Below, piece after piece: positions 19,806 through 27,268 of a stretch of 64,000 nucleotides of DNA. A program made the position numbers and the translations under genes. Every line of letters starts with the position of its first letter. Positions within the stretch are counted from its first letter, which is position 1. Below the pieces are notes generated by a model that was not told where the DNA came from, did no database searches, and saw only the letters and a list, made by a program, of their open reading frames with translations. Source of the stretch: Planctomycetaceae bacterium (lineage in GTDB: Bacteria; Planctomycetota; Planctomycetia; Planctomycetales; Planctomycetaceae); contig PBSL01000019.1 in NCBI GenBank assembly GCA_002726205.1, positions 1 to 64,000 of the forward strand, in the 5' to 3' direction.

Positions 19806-21222
19806 GCGGTTCGCCTTCCTCGAGGATCCGGAACTGCCGGCCCTGGCTGTCGGTCGCCTCGGGATTTCCCAGCCCCATCGCATGGTAGACCGTCTTGGCC
19901 ACGTCCTCGGGGGCGACCGGGCGATCGGCGGGGTAGCCGGCCGTCTTATCGGAAGTTCCGTAGGCCTGCCCACCACGAATGCCACCACCGGCCAGCAGGA
20001 TGCTCTGGCAGTGTGTCCAGTGGTCGCGGCCCTGGCCGACCGCTCCACCCGAACGGGGATCGCCGACCTTGGGCTTTCGCCCCATTTCACTGTTGACCAT
20101 GACGAGTGTCTCGTCGAGCAGGCCGCGTTCCGAGAGATCCTCGAGCAGCGCTGCAAACGGCCGGTCGAAACGGGGCAGCAGGTATTTTTCGAGACAGATG
20201 AAGTTGTTGCCGTGCGTGTCCCAGCCACCGCCGCTGGCACACTTCAACTTCTCGGCAGCTTTCTTGTCGCCTCGCCAGAAGACCGAGATGAACGGCACTC
20301 CGGCCTCGACCAATCGTCGTGCCATCAGCATGCTCATCGCGTTGAGATCATCCCCGTAGCGCCTCCGAACCGACTCGGGCTCGTCGCCGATGTTGAACGC
20401 GTCCTTGGTCGCCCGGGAGCCCAGAAAACTGAACGCCCGCTGCTGCTGGATCTCCCAGTCGGCGGTCGCCTGCGATCGATCCAGTCGGCGGACGGCTGAA
20501 TCAAGGGTCTTGAGAAGCCCCCGCCGGTCCCCGAGTCGCCGGGGCGTGATGTCGCCGTTGAGTTCCAGAGCCGGGGCGGTGTATTTCAGGGGCTTGTCGG
20601 GATCCGCGTAAACATAAACCGGGTCGTGGATGATTCCCAGCTTTGCGGCGAACTGGCCCGGCCGGGTGTACTGGGGTGCTCCGGGCTTGTGCGGCAGCGA
20701 GACGGCCTGGGGCAGGTAGGGATGAGGTGGCAACTGGTGCCCGACCACGCTGCCCATGAATGGCCAGTCGGTCTTGCGTGGTTTGCGGGCGTTGAGCAGT
20801 TGACGAAAGCTGATGTCGGGGGCACGGCCGGTCAGGTTGTAGTAATAACCGGCATGGTGATCTCCGGTCCCACGGCGATAGTGGCCCAGTGAACGGATGA
20901 TCGAGAAGTTGTGGGCCTGCTTGGCCAGCAACGGCAGGTGCTCACAGATCTCGACCCCGGGTGCGGAGGTGGGGATGGGCTGAAACGGGCCACGAAATTC
21001 CAGCGGCGCGTTGGGCTTCATGTCGAACGTGTCGATGTGAGACGCCCCGCCTCCGAGCCAGACGAGGATTGTCGAACGGGCCGGCTTTTGGCCGGAACCC
21101 GAGACCGGAGCCGCACTGGACAGACGCGCCGCATCGAGCCCGTAGACACTTGTCGCACCGGCAACAAGAAACGTCCGCCGTGATACGGCCCGGGCAACCG
21201 GCGAGTGAGGATCAACGTGCAT
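19789..21222 (-). CDS. DUF1501 (sulfatase-like) protein, Tat-exported
   Basis: The ATG at 21222 gives 477 residues; a TTG two codons earlier is possible. The twin-arginine signal is SRRTFLVAGATSV. DUF1501 signs are STILVWLGGGASHIDTFDMKP, GVEICEHLPLLAKQA, VMVNSEMGRKPKVGDP and GRDHWTHCQSILLAGGG. It is probably exported folded. It lies 33 nt after a second DUF1501 gene on the same strand, with no DUF1553 gene beside either one, which departs from the usual pairing. The last 17 nt overlap the convergent heptaheme cytochrome gene. Confidence 0.92.
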   Translation of the reverse strand: MHVDPHSPVARAVSRRTFLVAGATSVYGLDAARLSSAAPVSGSGQKPARSTILVWLGGGASHIDTFDMKPNAPLEFRGPFQPIPTSAPGVEICEHLPLLAKQAHNFSIIRSLGHYRRGTGDHHAGYYYNLTGRAPDISFRQLLNARKPRKTDWPFMGSVVGHQLPPHPYLPQAVSLPHKPGAPQYTRPGQFAAKLGIIHDPVYVYADPDKPLKYTAPALELNGDITPRRLGDRRGLLKTLDSAVRRLDRSQATADWEIQQQRAFSFLGSRATKDAFNIGDEPESVRRRYGDDLNAMSMLMARRLVEAGVPFISVFWRGDKKAAEKLKCASGGGWDTHGNNFICLEKYLLPRFDRPFAALLEDLSERGLLDETLVMVNSEMGRKPKVGDPRSGGAVGQGRDHWTHCQSILLAGGGIRGGQAYGTSDKTAGYPADRPVAPEDVAKTVYHAMGLGNPEATDSQGRQFRILEEGEPLTDLF

Positions 21223-21255
21223 GATCAAGAGTGGGTTGGATTGTGGACGTGTTGT

Positions 21256-22713
21256 TCAGGTCAAGCCGGCGATCGATTCCCCGTGATAGATTCGATTGGG
21301 GCGATCGACCTTGTCGGTCCAGGTCGCGTCCCGCGGGATGCCGAGGTGTTCGTAGATCGTCGCCGCCATGTTCTCGGGCTTGTAGGCGTTGGCGATCGGA
21401 TAGCCACCAACCTTGTCGGTGGCACCGATGACCGTACCGCCGCGGACCCCACCGCCGGCAAAAAACACCGTTTGCACCGGACCCCAGTGATCGCGGCCGG
21501 GCGTGTTGTGTCGTTTCGACATCACGACCTTGGGAGTGCGGCCGAATTCCCCGGCCATCACGATCAGCGTGTCCTCGAGCAGTCCTCGTTGGTCGAGGTC
21601 TTCGATGAGTGTCGCCACCGCGCGGTCGGTTGGCGGCAGCAGGTACTCGCGCATGTTCCGGAAACACTCCTCGTGGGTGTCCCACGACTCGTCGTTGCCG
21701 AGATTGACCTGGACCAGGCTGACACCGGCCTCGATCAACTGTCGCGCCATCAGGCAACTCCAGCCGAAACTGTTTCTCCCGTAGCGGTCCTGGAGGTCGG
21801 CATCGGCGGAGTGGACATCAAGTGCCTTGTGGACACCTCCGTCGAGCAGCAACGAAACGGCCTCCTGCTGATAGCGGTCGAAGCCCCCGACGGCGTGAGT
21901 CCGGTCGAGATGCCTGCGCTGCTGGTCGATTGTTTCGAGCAGTCCCAGGCGGCTCTTGAAGCGGGGTTCGAGGACCCCCGGTGGCAGTCCGAAGCTGGGG
22001 GCGGCGAAACGGTAGTTCGGAGGCGTGTAGGCTCCGGTCGTGCGGTGAAACCCGTACTCGGGAAACGCCCCGTGGTAGTACTGGTTTGATCGAAACCCGC
22101 TGGCCTCGATGAACCAAGGATCGTTCTCCGGACCCATCACGCCGCCAAACTGGCCGGGGATGACGCGGCCCGACACATGGATCAGTTTTTCGGGCAGCGC
22201 CACCGTCGGCGGCAGGTTGTTGCGGCGGGGCATCTGCGAGCCGACGATACTGGCGATGCAGGGATGATCGGTCGGTTGGGGCTTGCTGCCACTGAAGCCG
22301 CGACCGCGGGGGGTTCTCCCGGTCAGCATCGCCGCGTGGCCCTGGGAGTGTTCGTTGTAGGGATGAGTCAACGACCGCAGCAATGCCCACTTGTGAGCGA
22401 TCCGTGACAGTTGTGGCAGGTGTTCACAGATGCGGATGTCGGGCACCGACGTGTCGATCGGCGTGAACTCACCACGGATCCCGTCGGGAGAGTCCGGCTT
22501 CATATCGAAGCTCTCGTGCTGCGAGAGGCCGCCGGAGAGAAAGATGTAGATGACCGACTTGTGATGGACCCGCGAGGCATTTTCTCCTGCGGCCTGCAGG
22601 GCCCGCAGGTGGCCACCGCCAAGTCCCAGCAGGCCAATCGCTCCGGCCTGGACTGCCGTGCGACGGTCGAAGCGGGGATGAACGGCCGGGACGGGTGATC
22701 GATCGAGTGCCAT
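21256..22713 (-). CDS. DUF1501 (sulfatase-like) protein, unpaired
   Basis: The protein has 485 residues. The N-terminus has RRTAVQAGAIGLLGLGGG, a Tat-like signal with one unusual point: the paired Arg is preceded by FD instead of the usual S-R-R context. DUF1501 signs are KSVIYIFLSGGLSQHESFDMKP, DIRICEHLPQLSRIAHK, VMAGEFGRTPKVVMS and GRDHWGPVQTVFFAGGG. It forms a two-gene unit with the DUF1501 gene at 19789-21222. Both retain the GRDHW motif, while the 16481 and 25798 copies have GRDHN. The substrate is unknown. Confidence 0.92.
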   Translation of the reverse strand: MALDRSPVPAVHPRFDRRTAVQAGAIGLLGLGGGHLRALQAAGENASRVHHKSVIYIFLSGGLSQHESFDMKPDSPDGIRGEFTPIDTSVPDIRICEHLPQLSRIAHKWALLRSLTHPYNEHSQGHAAMLTGRTPRGRGFSGSKPQPTDHPCIASIVGSQMPRRNNLPPTVALPEKLIHVSGRVIPGQFGGVMGPENDPWFIEASGFRSNQYYHGAFPEYGFHRTTGAYTPPNYRFAAPSFGLPPGVLEPRFKSRLGLLETIDQQRRHLDRTHAVGGFDRYQQEAVSLLLDGGVHKALDVHSADADLQDRYGRNSFGWSCLMARQLIEAGVSLVQVNLGNDESWDTHEECFRNMREYLLPPTDRAVATLIEDLDQRGLLEDTLIVMAGEFGRTPKVVMSKRHNTPGRDHWGPVQTVFFAGGGVRGGTVIGATDKVGGYPIANAYKPENMAATIYEHLGIPRDATWTDKVDRPNRIYHGESIAGLT

Positions 22714-22827
22714 CGGTACGGTTCCACATGCTCGAGAAGCGAGAAGACCCTATCTGGTTGGATCGGGTCCACCGCGACGTTCAGTTTACCCTTTCGTCAC
22801 TATCGACCTCAACATCGGACCGCGGCA

Positions 22828-24147
22828 TTAGACCCGGGGCAGTTCGTAGCCCTTGCGATAGGCCTTTGTCAGCATCGCGTTGGCCTGCGGAGAATCGACG
22901 AATGTCTCGGTCTTCGGGTCAAAATCCAGCCGCCCCTGCGTGCGGAAGGCGACTTCACCCAGGTGCACGAGGCTGCAGGAGAGGTGTGCGATGTCGGCGT
23001 TGGCGCGGGTGTCGAAGTTGCGGGTACCGATGGCGTCGAGAAAATCGGCCAGATGCGGCGCGTAACCCCTGTTGGTCCGTGACTGCTTGGGTTCGGTCGG
23101 CCCGGGCTTGCTCTTGGGTCCCAGGTACGTCCGGAAGGCTCCGCGGCGCGAGAAGATCATGTATCCCTCGGTGCCGTAAAACGCGTTCCCGCTGTCGAAT
23201 CCGTGCATGCCGTAGGCGGTGAACAGCCGGTCCTCGTAGATCAACACCCGTCCGTCGGCGTACTCGTAGTTGACCATCATGTTGTCGGGAAACTCACGGT
23301 CACCCCGGTTCTTGCCGCTGTAGAAGGTGTGGCTGCCGTGGGCGGTGACCCGAACAGGCTGGGTGGTCACACCGAGTCCCCAGCGAGCCATGTCGATGTC
23401 ATGAATTCCGTCGTCGCCAATGTCGCCGTTTCCGTAATCCCGGTAAACCCGCCAGTTGCTGTGAAACCGGTTGACGTTGAAGCCCTTCACGGGTGCGGGG
23501 CCGAGCCAGCGGTCGTAGTCGACAGCGGCCGGGGGTTTCGTGTCGGGAACGACCTTTCGCGTTCCTCGCCGCTGCACGTTCCAGGCCTTGGTGATGCGAA
23601 TTTCACCGAGCAGGCCCTCGGCGAGCAGTTTGCCGGCCGCGGCGGTGACCGGGCTGGACCGCATCTGGGACCCGTGCTGGACAACCCGCTTGTACTTCTT
23701 CGCGGCCTCGATGATGGCCCGTCCCTCGTTGAAGACGTGCGACATCGGCTTCTCGATATAGGTATCCTTGCCGGCGGCCAGTGCCAGCAGGGCGATGCGA
23801 GCATGCCAGTGATGCGGTGTGCCGATGATCACCGCGTCGACGCTGCGGTCGGCGAGAACATCCTCGAAGCGGCTGGTTCGCCGGGGTGCCGTTTTCTGGT
23901 ACCCGTCGACATTTGCCGCGATCCGGTCCATCTGCCGTGGATCGATATCGCAGAGCCACGAGACGTGAGTGCCGGACCCGAAGTGCCCGAGATTGCGGGA
24001 ATGGGCATTCATGATCCCGCCGCAGCCGATCAGGCCCAGCCGAATGGTCTCGTTCGCACTTGTCCGGCCGGCCGCGGCCGCACCGGTGGCCGCGAGGGCG
24101 GTTGTCGTACCGGAGAGAAATCCCCGTCGCGAGAGGTCGTGATCCAT
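22828..24147 (-). CDS. Tat-exported Gfo/Idh/MocA family oxidoreductase
   Basis: The protein has 439 residues and a twin-arginine signal (SRRGFLSGTTTALAATGAAAA). The Rossmann part starts with IRLGLIGCGGIMNAHSRN, and the family motif YIEKPMSHVFNEG provides the conserved Lys of the EKP signature. VDAVIIGTPHHWHARIAL is also typical of secreted planctomycete members. Family enzymes use NAD(P) to oxidise or reduce sugars or their derivatives, and some have lost the redox step. Exported folded with its cofactor is inference from the Tat signal. It has a 114-nt gap before the DUF1501 gene and 38 nt after the next dehydrogenase gene, so it may be one operon with it. Confidence 0.93.
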   Translation of the reverse strand: MDHDLSRRGFLSGTTTALAATGAAAAGRTSANETIRLGLIGCGGIMNAHSRNLGHFGSGTHVSWLCDIDPRQMDRIAANVDGYQKTAPRRTSRFEDVLADRSVDAVIIGTPHHWHARIALLALAAGKDTYIEKPMSHVFNEGRAIIEAAKKYKRVVQHGSQMRSSPVTAAAGKLLAEGLLGEIRITKAWNVQRRGTRKVVPDTKPPAAVDYDRWLGPAPVKGFNVNRFHSNWRVYRDYGNGDIGDDGIHDIDMARWGLGVTTQPVRVTAHGSHTFYSGKNRGDREFPDNMMVNYEYADGRVLIYEDRLFTAYGMHGFDSGNAFYGTEGYMIFSRRGAFRTYLGPKSKPGPTEPKQSRTNRGYAPHLADFLDAIGTRNFDTRANADIAHLSCSLVHLGEVAFRTQGRLDFDPKTETFVDSPQANAMLTKAYRKGYELPRV

Positions 24148-24185
24148 CAGGGTGCCTTCCTGTGAAGCGGGACGTGTCCGGTGGC

Positions 24186-25169
24186 TCAGTCCAGCGGCAA
24201 TGCCGAGGCCTGCAGCACCGTCTTTTGTACGTGATAGTCGTGCTCGTAACTGAAGTCGGCGTCCTTTTCACCACGGATGATCCGGGCCATATCGGCCGCG
24301 TCGTCGATGTAGCGGACGTACTTGGGAAACGTGACGTCCTGGTAACCCTTGCGGTACTTGCCCCGCCGGCTCGAGAGGGCGACGCGGGCGGATGGATTGT
24401 CGAGCGGCTGGACGTGCACCGTTCCCTGGCTGCCGCAGACGCAGAAGTGGCGCCGGGCTCCCCCGTCGACCTCGTTGACACTCGATCGGACCGTGACCGT
24501 CGCCCGGGGGTACTCGAGTACCGCGAGCATGTTGTCGGCAAGCGTATCGTCGTTGCGGGCCGAGTGGCGGGGGAAAGCGTGGACACGGGTGGGAGGCCCC
24601 AGGATCGACAACACGCCATCGGTGATGTGGCAGCCGAGTTCGAACATGGTCCCGCCCTTGTACGCGGAGAGCTGTTTCCGCGAGTCGCTGTTGACGAGTT
24701 TGCTCATCACCGTGTGGATCTCGAAGATCTCGCCAAGCCAGCCCTGTTTGAGCAGGTCGCGGATCAAGACGAAACCGGGGTTGTAGCGGTACATGTAGCC
24801 CATCTGCAGCAGCAGGTGCTTGCGGGCCGCCGTGTCGAGGATCTTCTTGAATTGCGGCAGGTTCGACCCGGCCGGTTTGTCCAGGTGCACGTGCATGCCG
24901 GCATCGATGCAGGCCTCGGCCGTATCGAGCAGGTCACGCACCCGGGTTTCGACGGCCACCGCCTTCAGGCCCGGCGAATTGAGCAACTGTTCCCGGGACA
25001 TCCACTTGAGTCCCTTGTACGGGTCTCGTGTCCGGGCCGCGGCACGCAATGCCGAATCGGGTTCGACGATGCCGACCACCTCGTAGTCCTGCGAGGCCCG
25101 GTATGCGGCCATCTTGCCTGATGCGTGGGCATGTCCGACGCCGATCTGGCCAATCTTGATGGGTGCCAT
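24186..25169 (-). CDS. Cytoplasmic Gfo/Idh/MocA family oxidoreductase
   Basis: The protein has 327 residues and no signal peptide. The Rossmann start is KIGQIGVGHAHASGKM, and the signature reads HLDKPAGSNLPQF, that is DKP instead of the usual EKP, with Lys kept. The substrate-binding half begins near residue 120 (GYMYRYNPGFVLIRDLL) and has the typical GGTMFELGCHITD. It is upstream of the exported paralogue, so one enzyme may act outside and the other inside on related sugars; this is inference. No substrate can be assigned. Start at the ATG 25169 with the first strand right after. Confidence 0.92.
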   Translation of the reverse strand: MAPIKIGQIGVGHAHASGKMAAYRASQDYEVVGIVEPDSALRAAARTRDPYKGLKWMSREQLLNSPGLKAVAVETRVRDLLDTAEACIDAGMHVHLDKPAGSNLPQFKKILDTAARKHLLLQMGYMYRYNPGFVLIRDLLKQGWLGEIFEIHTVMSKLVNSDSRKQLSAYKGGTMFELGCHITDGVLSILGPPTRVHAFPRHSARNDDTLADNMLAVLEYPRATVTVRSSVNEVDGGARRHFCVCGSQGTVHVQPLDNPSARVALSSRRGKYRKGYQDVTFPKYVRYIDDAADMARIIRGEKDADFSYEHDYHVQKTVLQASALPLD

Positions 25170-25262
25170 TGTTGCCTCGTGGTGCGTGGATTGCTCGTGC
25201 TGCCAACGCGGACCGTCTCCGGTCCACCCGATCGTTCAGGCTCTCACGATCCCTCCGGGGGT

Positions 25263-25766
25263 TCAAGCGTCCGGCAGGTTTTCCGGATCGTCATGCACCC
25301 GGAACTCCGCATCGATCACTGTCGGATCAACCGGGGGATTCTCTGGCGAGAATCCGAACGGAGAGCTGCCGGGCGAAAAAGGTGAATCGACCGGGTGGAT
25401 CTTGATGCGACGGCGTATCCAGCCCACGACGACACGGCCGACGATTCTCCGCAGGGGTGAGATCAGCAGCAGGAGCCCGAACACGTCGGTGATCAGGCCC
25501 GGGGTGATCAAGACGGTCCCGGCGATCAGGATCAAGACGCCGTCGAGCAGTGCATCGGTGGGCAGGCCGCCCTGGCCGAGTTGTTCGTGCAGGCGTTGCC
25601 AGGCGCGCAGTCCCTGATGCCGAGCCAGTGCGGCTCCCAGGATCCCTGTTCCGATCACCAGGGCCACGGCGGTTCCGAACGAGAGAAACCCGTCTGAGAG
25701 CTTGAAAAGCAGCCAGAGATCAAGCAGCGGCAGCAGGGTGAAGAGAACCAGCAGTCGCAATAACAC
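25263..25766 (-). CDS. fxsA: FxsA family membrane protein
   Basis: The protein has 167 residues and starts at a GTG with AGGGGCGAC upstream. The FxsA pattern is clear: an N-terminal helix (LLRLLVLFTLLPLLDLWLLF), LVIGTGILGAALARHQGLRAW, and then LLDGVLILIAGTVLITPGLITDVFGLLLL, with an arginine-rich stretch (IRRRIK) after it. FxsA in Escherichia coli is a membrane protein known for relieving phage T7 exclusion by F plasmid PifA; its normal role is unknown. The acidic, proline-rich tail from about 125 is longer than the core family. The gene lies between a dehydrogenase and a DUF1501 gene, with no obvious functional link. Confidence 0.9.
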   Translation of the reverse strand: MLLRLLVLFTLLPLLDLWLLFKLSDGFLSFGTAVALVIGTGILGAALARHQGLRAWQRLHEQLGQGGLPTDALLDGVLILIAGTVLITPGLITDVFGLLLLISPLRRIVGRVVVGWIRRRIKIHPVDSPFSPGSSPFGFSPENPPVDPTVIDAEFRVHDDPENLPDA

Positions 25767-25797
25767 GGTGTCGCCCCTGCGGTGGCCCGGTGGCTTG

Positions 25798-27225
25798 CTA
25801 GCTGAACAGCCCGTGGACCACTTCGCCGCGGATGTCGGTCAGCCGGAACTCGCGTCCCGAGTAGCGGTAGGTCAGTCGTTCGTGATCGATGCCCAGCAGG
25901 TACAGGATCGAAGCGTGCAGGTCGTGCATGTGCACCTTCTTCTCGACCGCCTTGTGTCCGAACTCGTCGGTCGCCCCGTAGGCGAAGCCCGGCTTGACCC
26001 CGCCACCGGCCAGCCAGACCGTGAAGCCGTCGGGGTTGTGGTCCCGCCCGGTGCCCTTGTTCTGGGCATACGGCGTCCGACCAAACTCGGCCCCCCACCA
26101 GACGATCGTGTCCTCCAGCAGGCCTCGCTGCTGCAGATCCTGTAGCAGCCCGGCGATCGGTCGGTCGACGCGCTGGGCGTGTTCGGCGTGTTTGGGCAGG
26201 TTGGTGTGCTGGTCCCAGGCCGGGTTGGGCGAACCGTCGCCGTAGGTGACCTGGACATAGCGGACGCCCGCCTCGCAGAGTTGCCGCGCCATCAGGCACT
26301 GGCGTCCGAAATCGTTGGTGGTTTTTCGGTTGATCCCGTACAGGTCCTGGGTCGCGGCGGTTTCGCGAGAGAGGTCCAGTACCTCCGGTGCATGGTTCTG
26401 CATTCGCCAGGCGAGTTCGAACGAGTTGACCACCGCCTCCAACTCGGCATCTCCCGGGTTACGGTCGAGTTGTCCGGCATTCAATGCTCTCAACAACTCG
26501 AACTGGCTGCGTTGCTGGGCCGGGGTGTAGCGGGAATTGACCAGGTCACGGATCGTCGAACCGGCCGCCGGCCGGCCGGCGCTGCCGATGGTGGTTCCCT
26601 GGTAGACCGGGGGCAGGAAGGCGCTGCCGTAATTGCGTGCGCCGCCGTTGCCCGGAGAGGGTGCAATCGAGACAAACCCGGGCAGGTTGTTGCTCTCGTT
26701 GCCCAGCCCGTAGTTGATCCAGGCACCCATCGACGGCCGTACGAAGTTCGTCGATCCGCAGTGCAGGAACAGGGTGGCCGGACCGTGCGCGACACCCTCG
26801 GTGTGCATCGAATGCACCATGCACAACTTGTCGGCGTGACGGCCGACCTCGGGAAACAGGTCCGAGACCCAACGTCCGCAGTCACCGTAGCGACGGAAAT
26901 TCCAGAGCGGCTTTTTCAGCAGCTGCGAACTGCCGAGCTTGCCCGTGTTGGCGATGACGCGGGCGTCGTCGAAGGCGAGCGTCTCGCCGTCGCGACGGTC
27001 AAGGATTGGCTTGTGGTCAAACGAGTCGACCTGGCTGGGTCCACCCTGCATGAACAGGAAGATCACCCGCTTGGCGCGGGCGGGCACATGCGTTTGCCTG
27101 GCGGAAAGCGGATTGCTGACCGCCGCCCCGGCCCGGTCGCCAAGCAGCCCGGCCAGCGCCAGGTTGCCGAACCCGCAGGCTGACATCTTCAGTGCCTGGC
27201 GGCGATTGGGGAGGGGACAGGTCAT
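25798..27225 (-). CDS. DUF1501 (sulfatase-like) protein, Tat-exported, partner of the DUF1553 gene upstream
   Basis: The protein has 475 residues. The Tat-like signal is NRRQALKMSACGFGNLALAG. DUF1501 signs are AKRVIFLFMQGGPSQVDSFDHKP, LFPEVGRHADKLCMVHSMHT, VWWGAEFGRTPYAQN and GRDHNPDGFTVWLAGGG. It follows the DUF1553 gene at 27269-30100 by 43 nt, the same gene order as 13849-17908, so this is a second complete pair. It resembles the 16481 copy more than the two unpaired copies, for example in GRDHN and in the end pattern ILYLLGIDHERL. Confidence 0.92.
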   Translation of the reverse strand: MTCPLPNRRQALKMSACGFGNLALAGLLGDRAGAAVSNPLSARQTHVPARAKRVIFLFMQGGPSQVDSFDHKPILDRRDGETLAFDDARVIANTGKLGSSQLLKKPLWNFRRYGDCGRWVSDLFPEVGRHADKLCMVHSMHTEGVAHGPATLFLHCGSTNFVRPSMGAWINYGLGNESNNLPGFVSIAPSPGNGGARNYGSAFLPPVYQGTTIGSAGRPAAGSTIRDLVNSRYTPAQQRSQFELLRALNAGQLDRNPGDAELEAVVNSFELAWRMQNHAPEVLDLSRETAATQDLYGINRKTTNDFGRQCLMARQLCEAGVRYVQVTYGDGSPNPAWDQHTNLPKHAEHAQRVDRPIAGLLQDLQQRGLLEDTIVWWGAEFGRTPYAQNKGTGRDHNPDGFTVWLAGGGVKPGFAYGATDEFGHKAVEKKVHMHDLHASILYLLGIDHERLTYRYSGREFRLTDIRGEVVHGLFS

Positions 27226-27268
27226 GGTTCGGGAATTTTCTGGGCGGGCGACCGGCTCGTGAAACGGT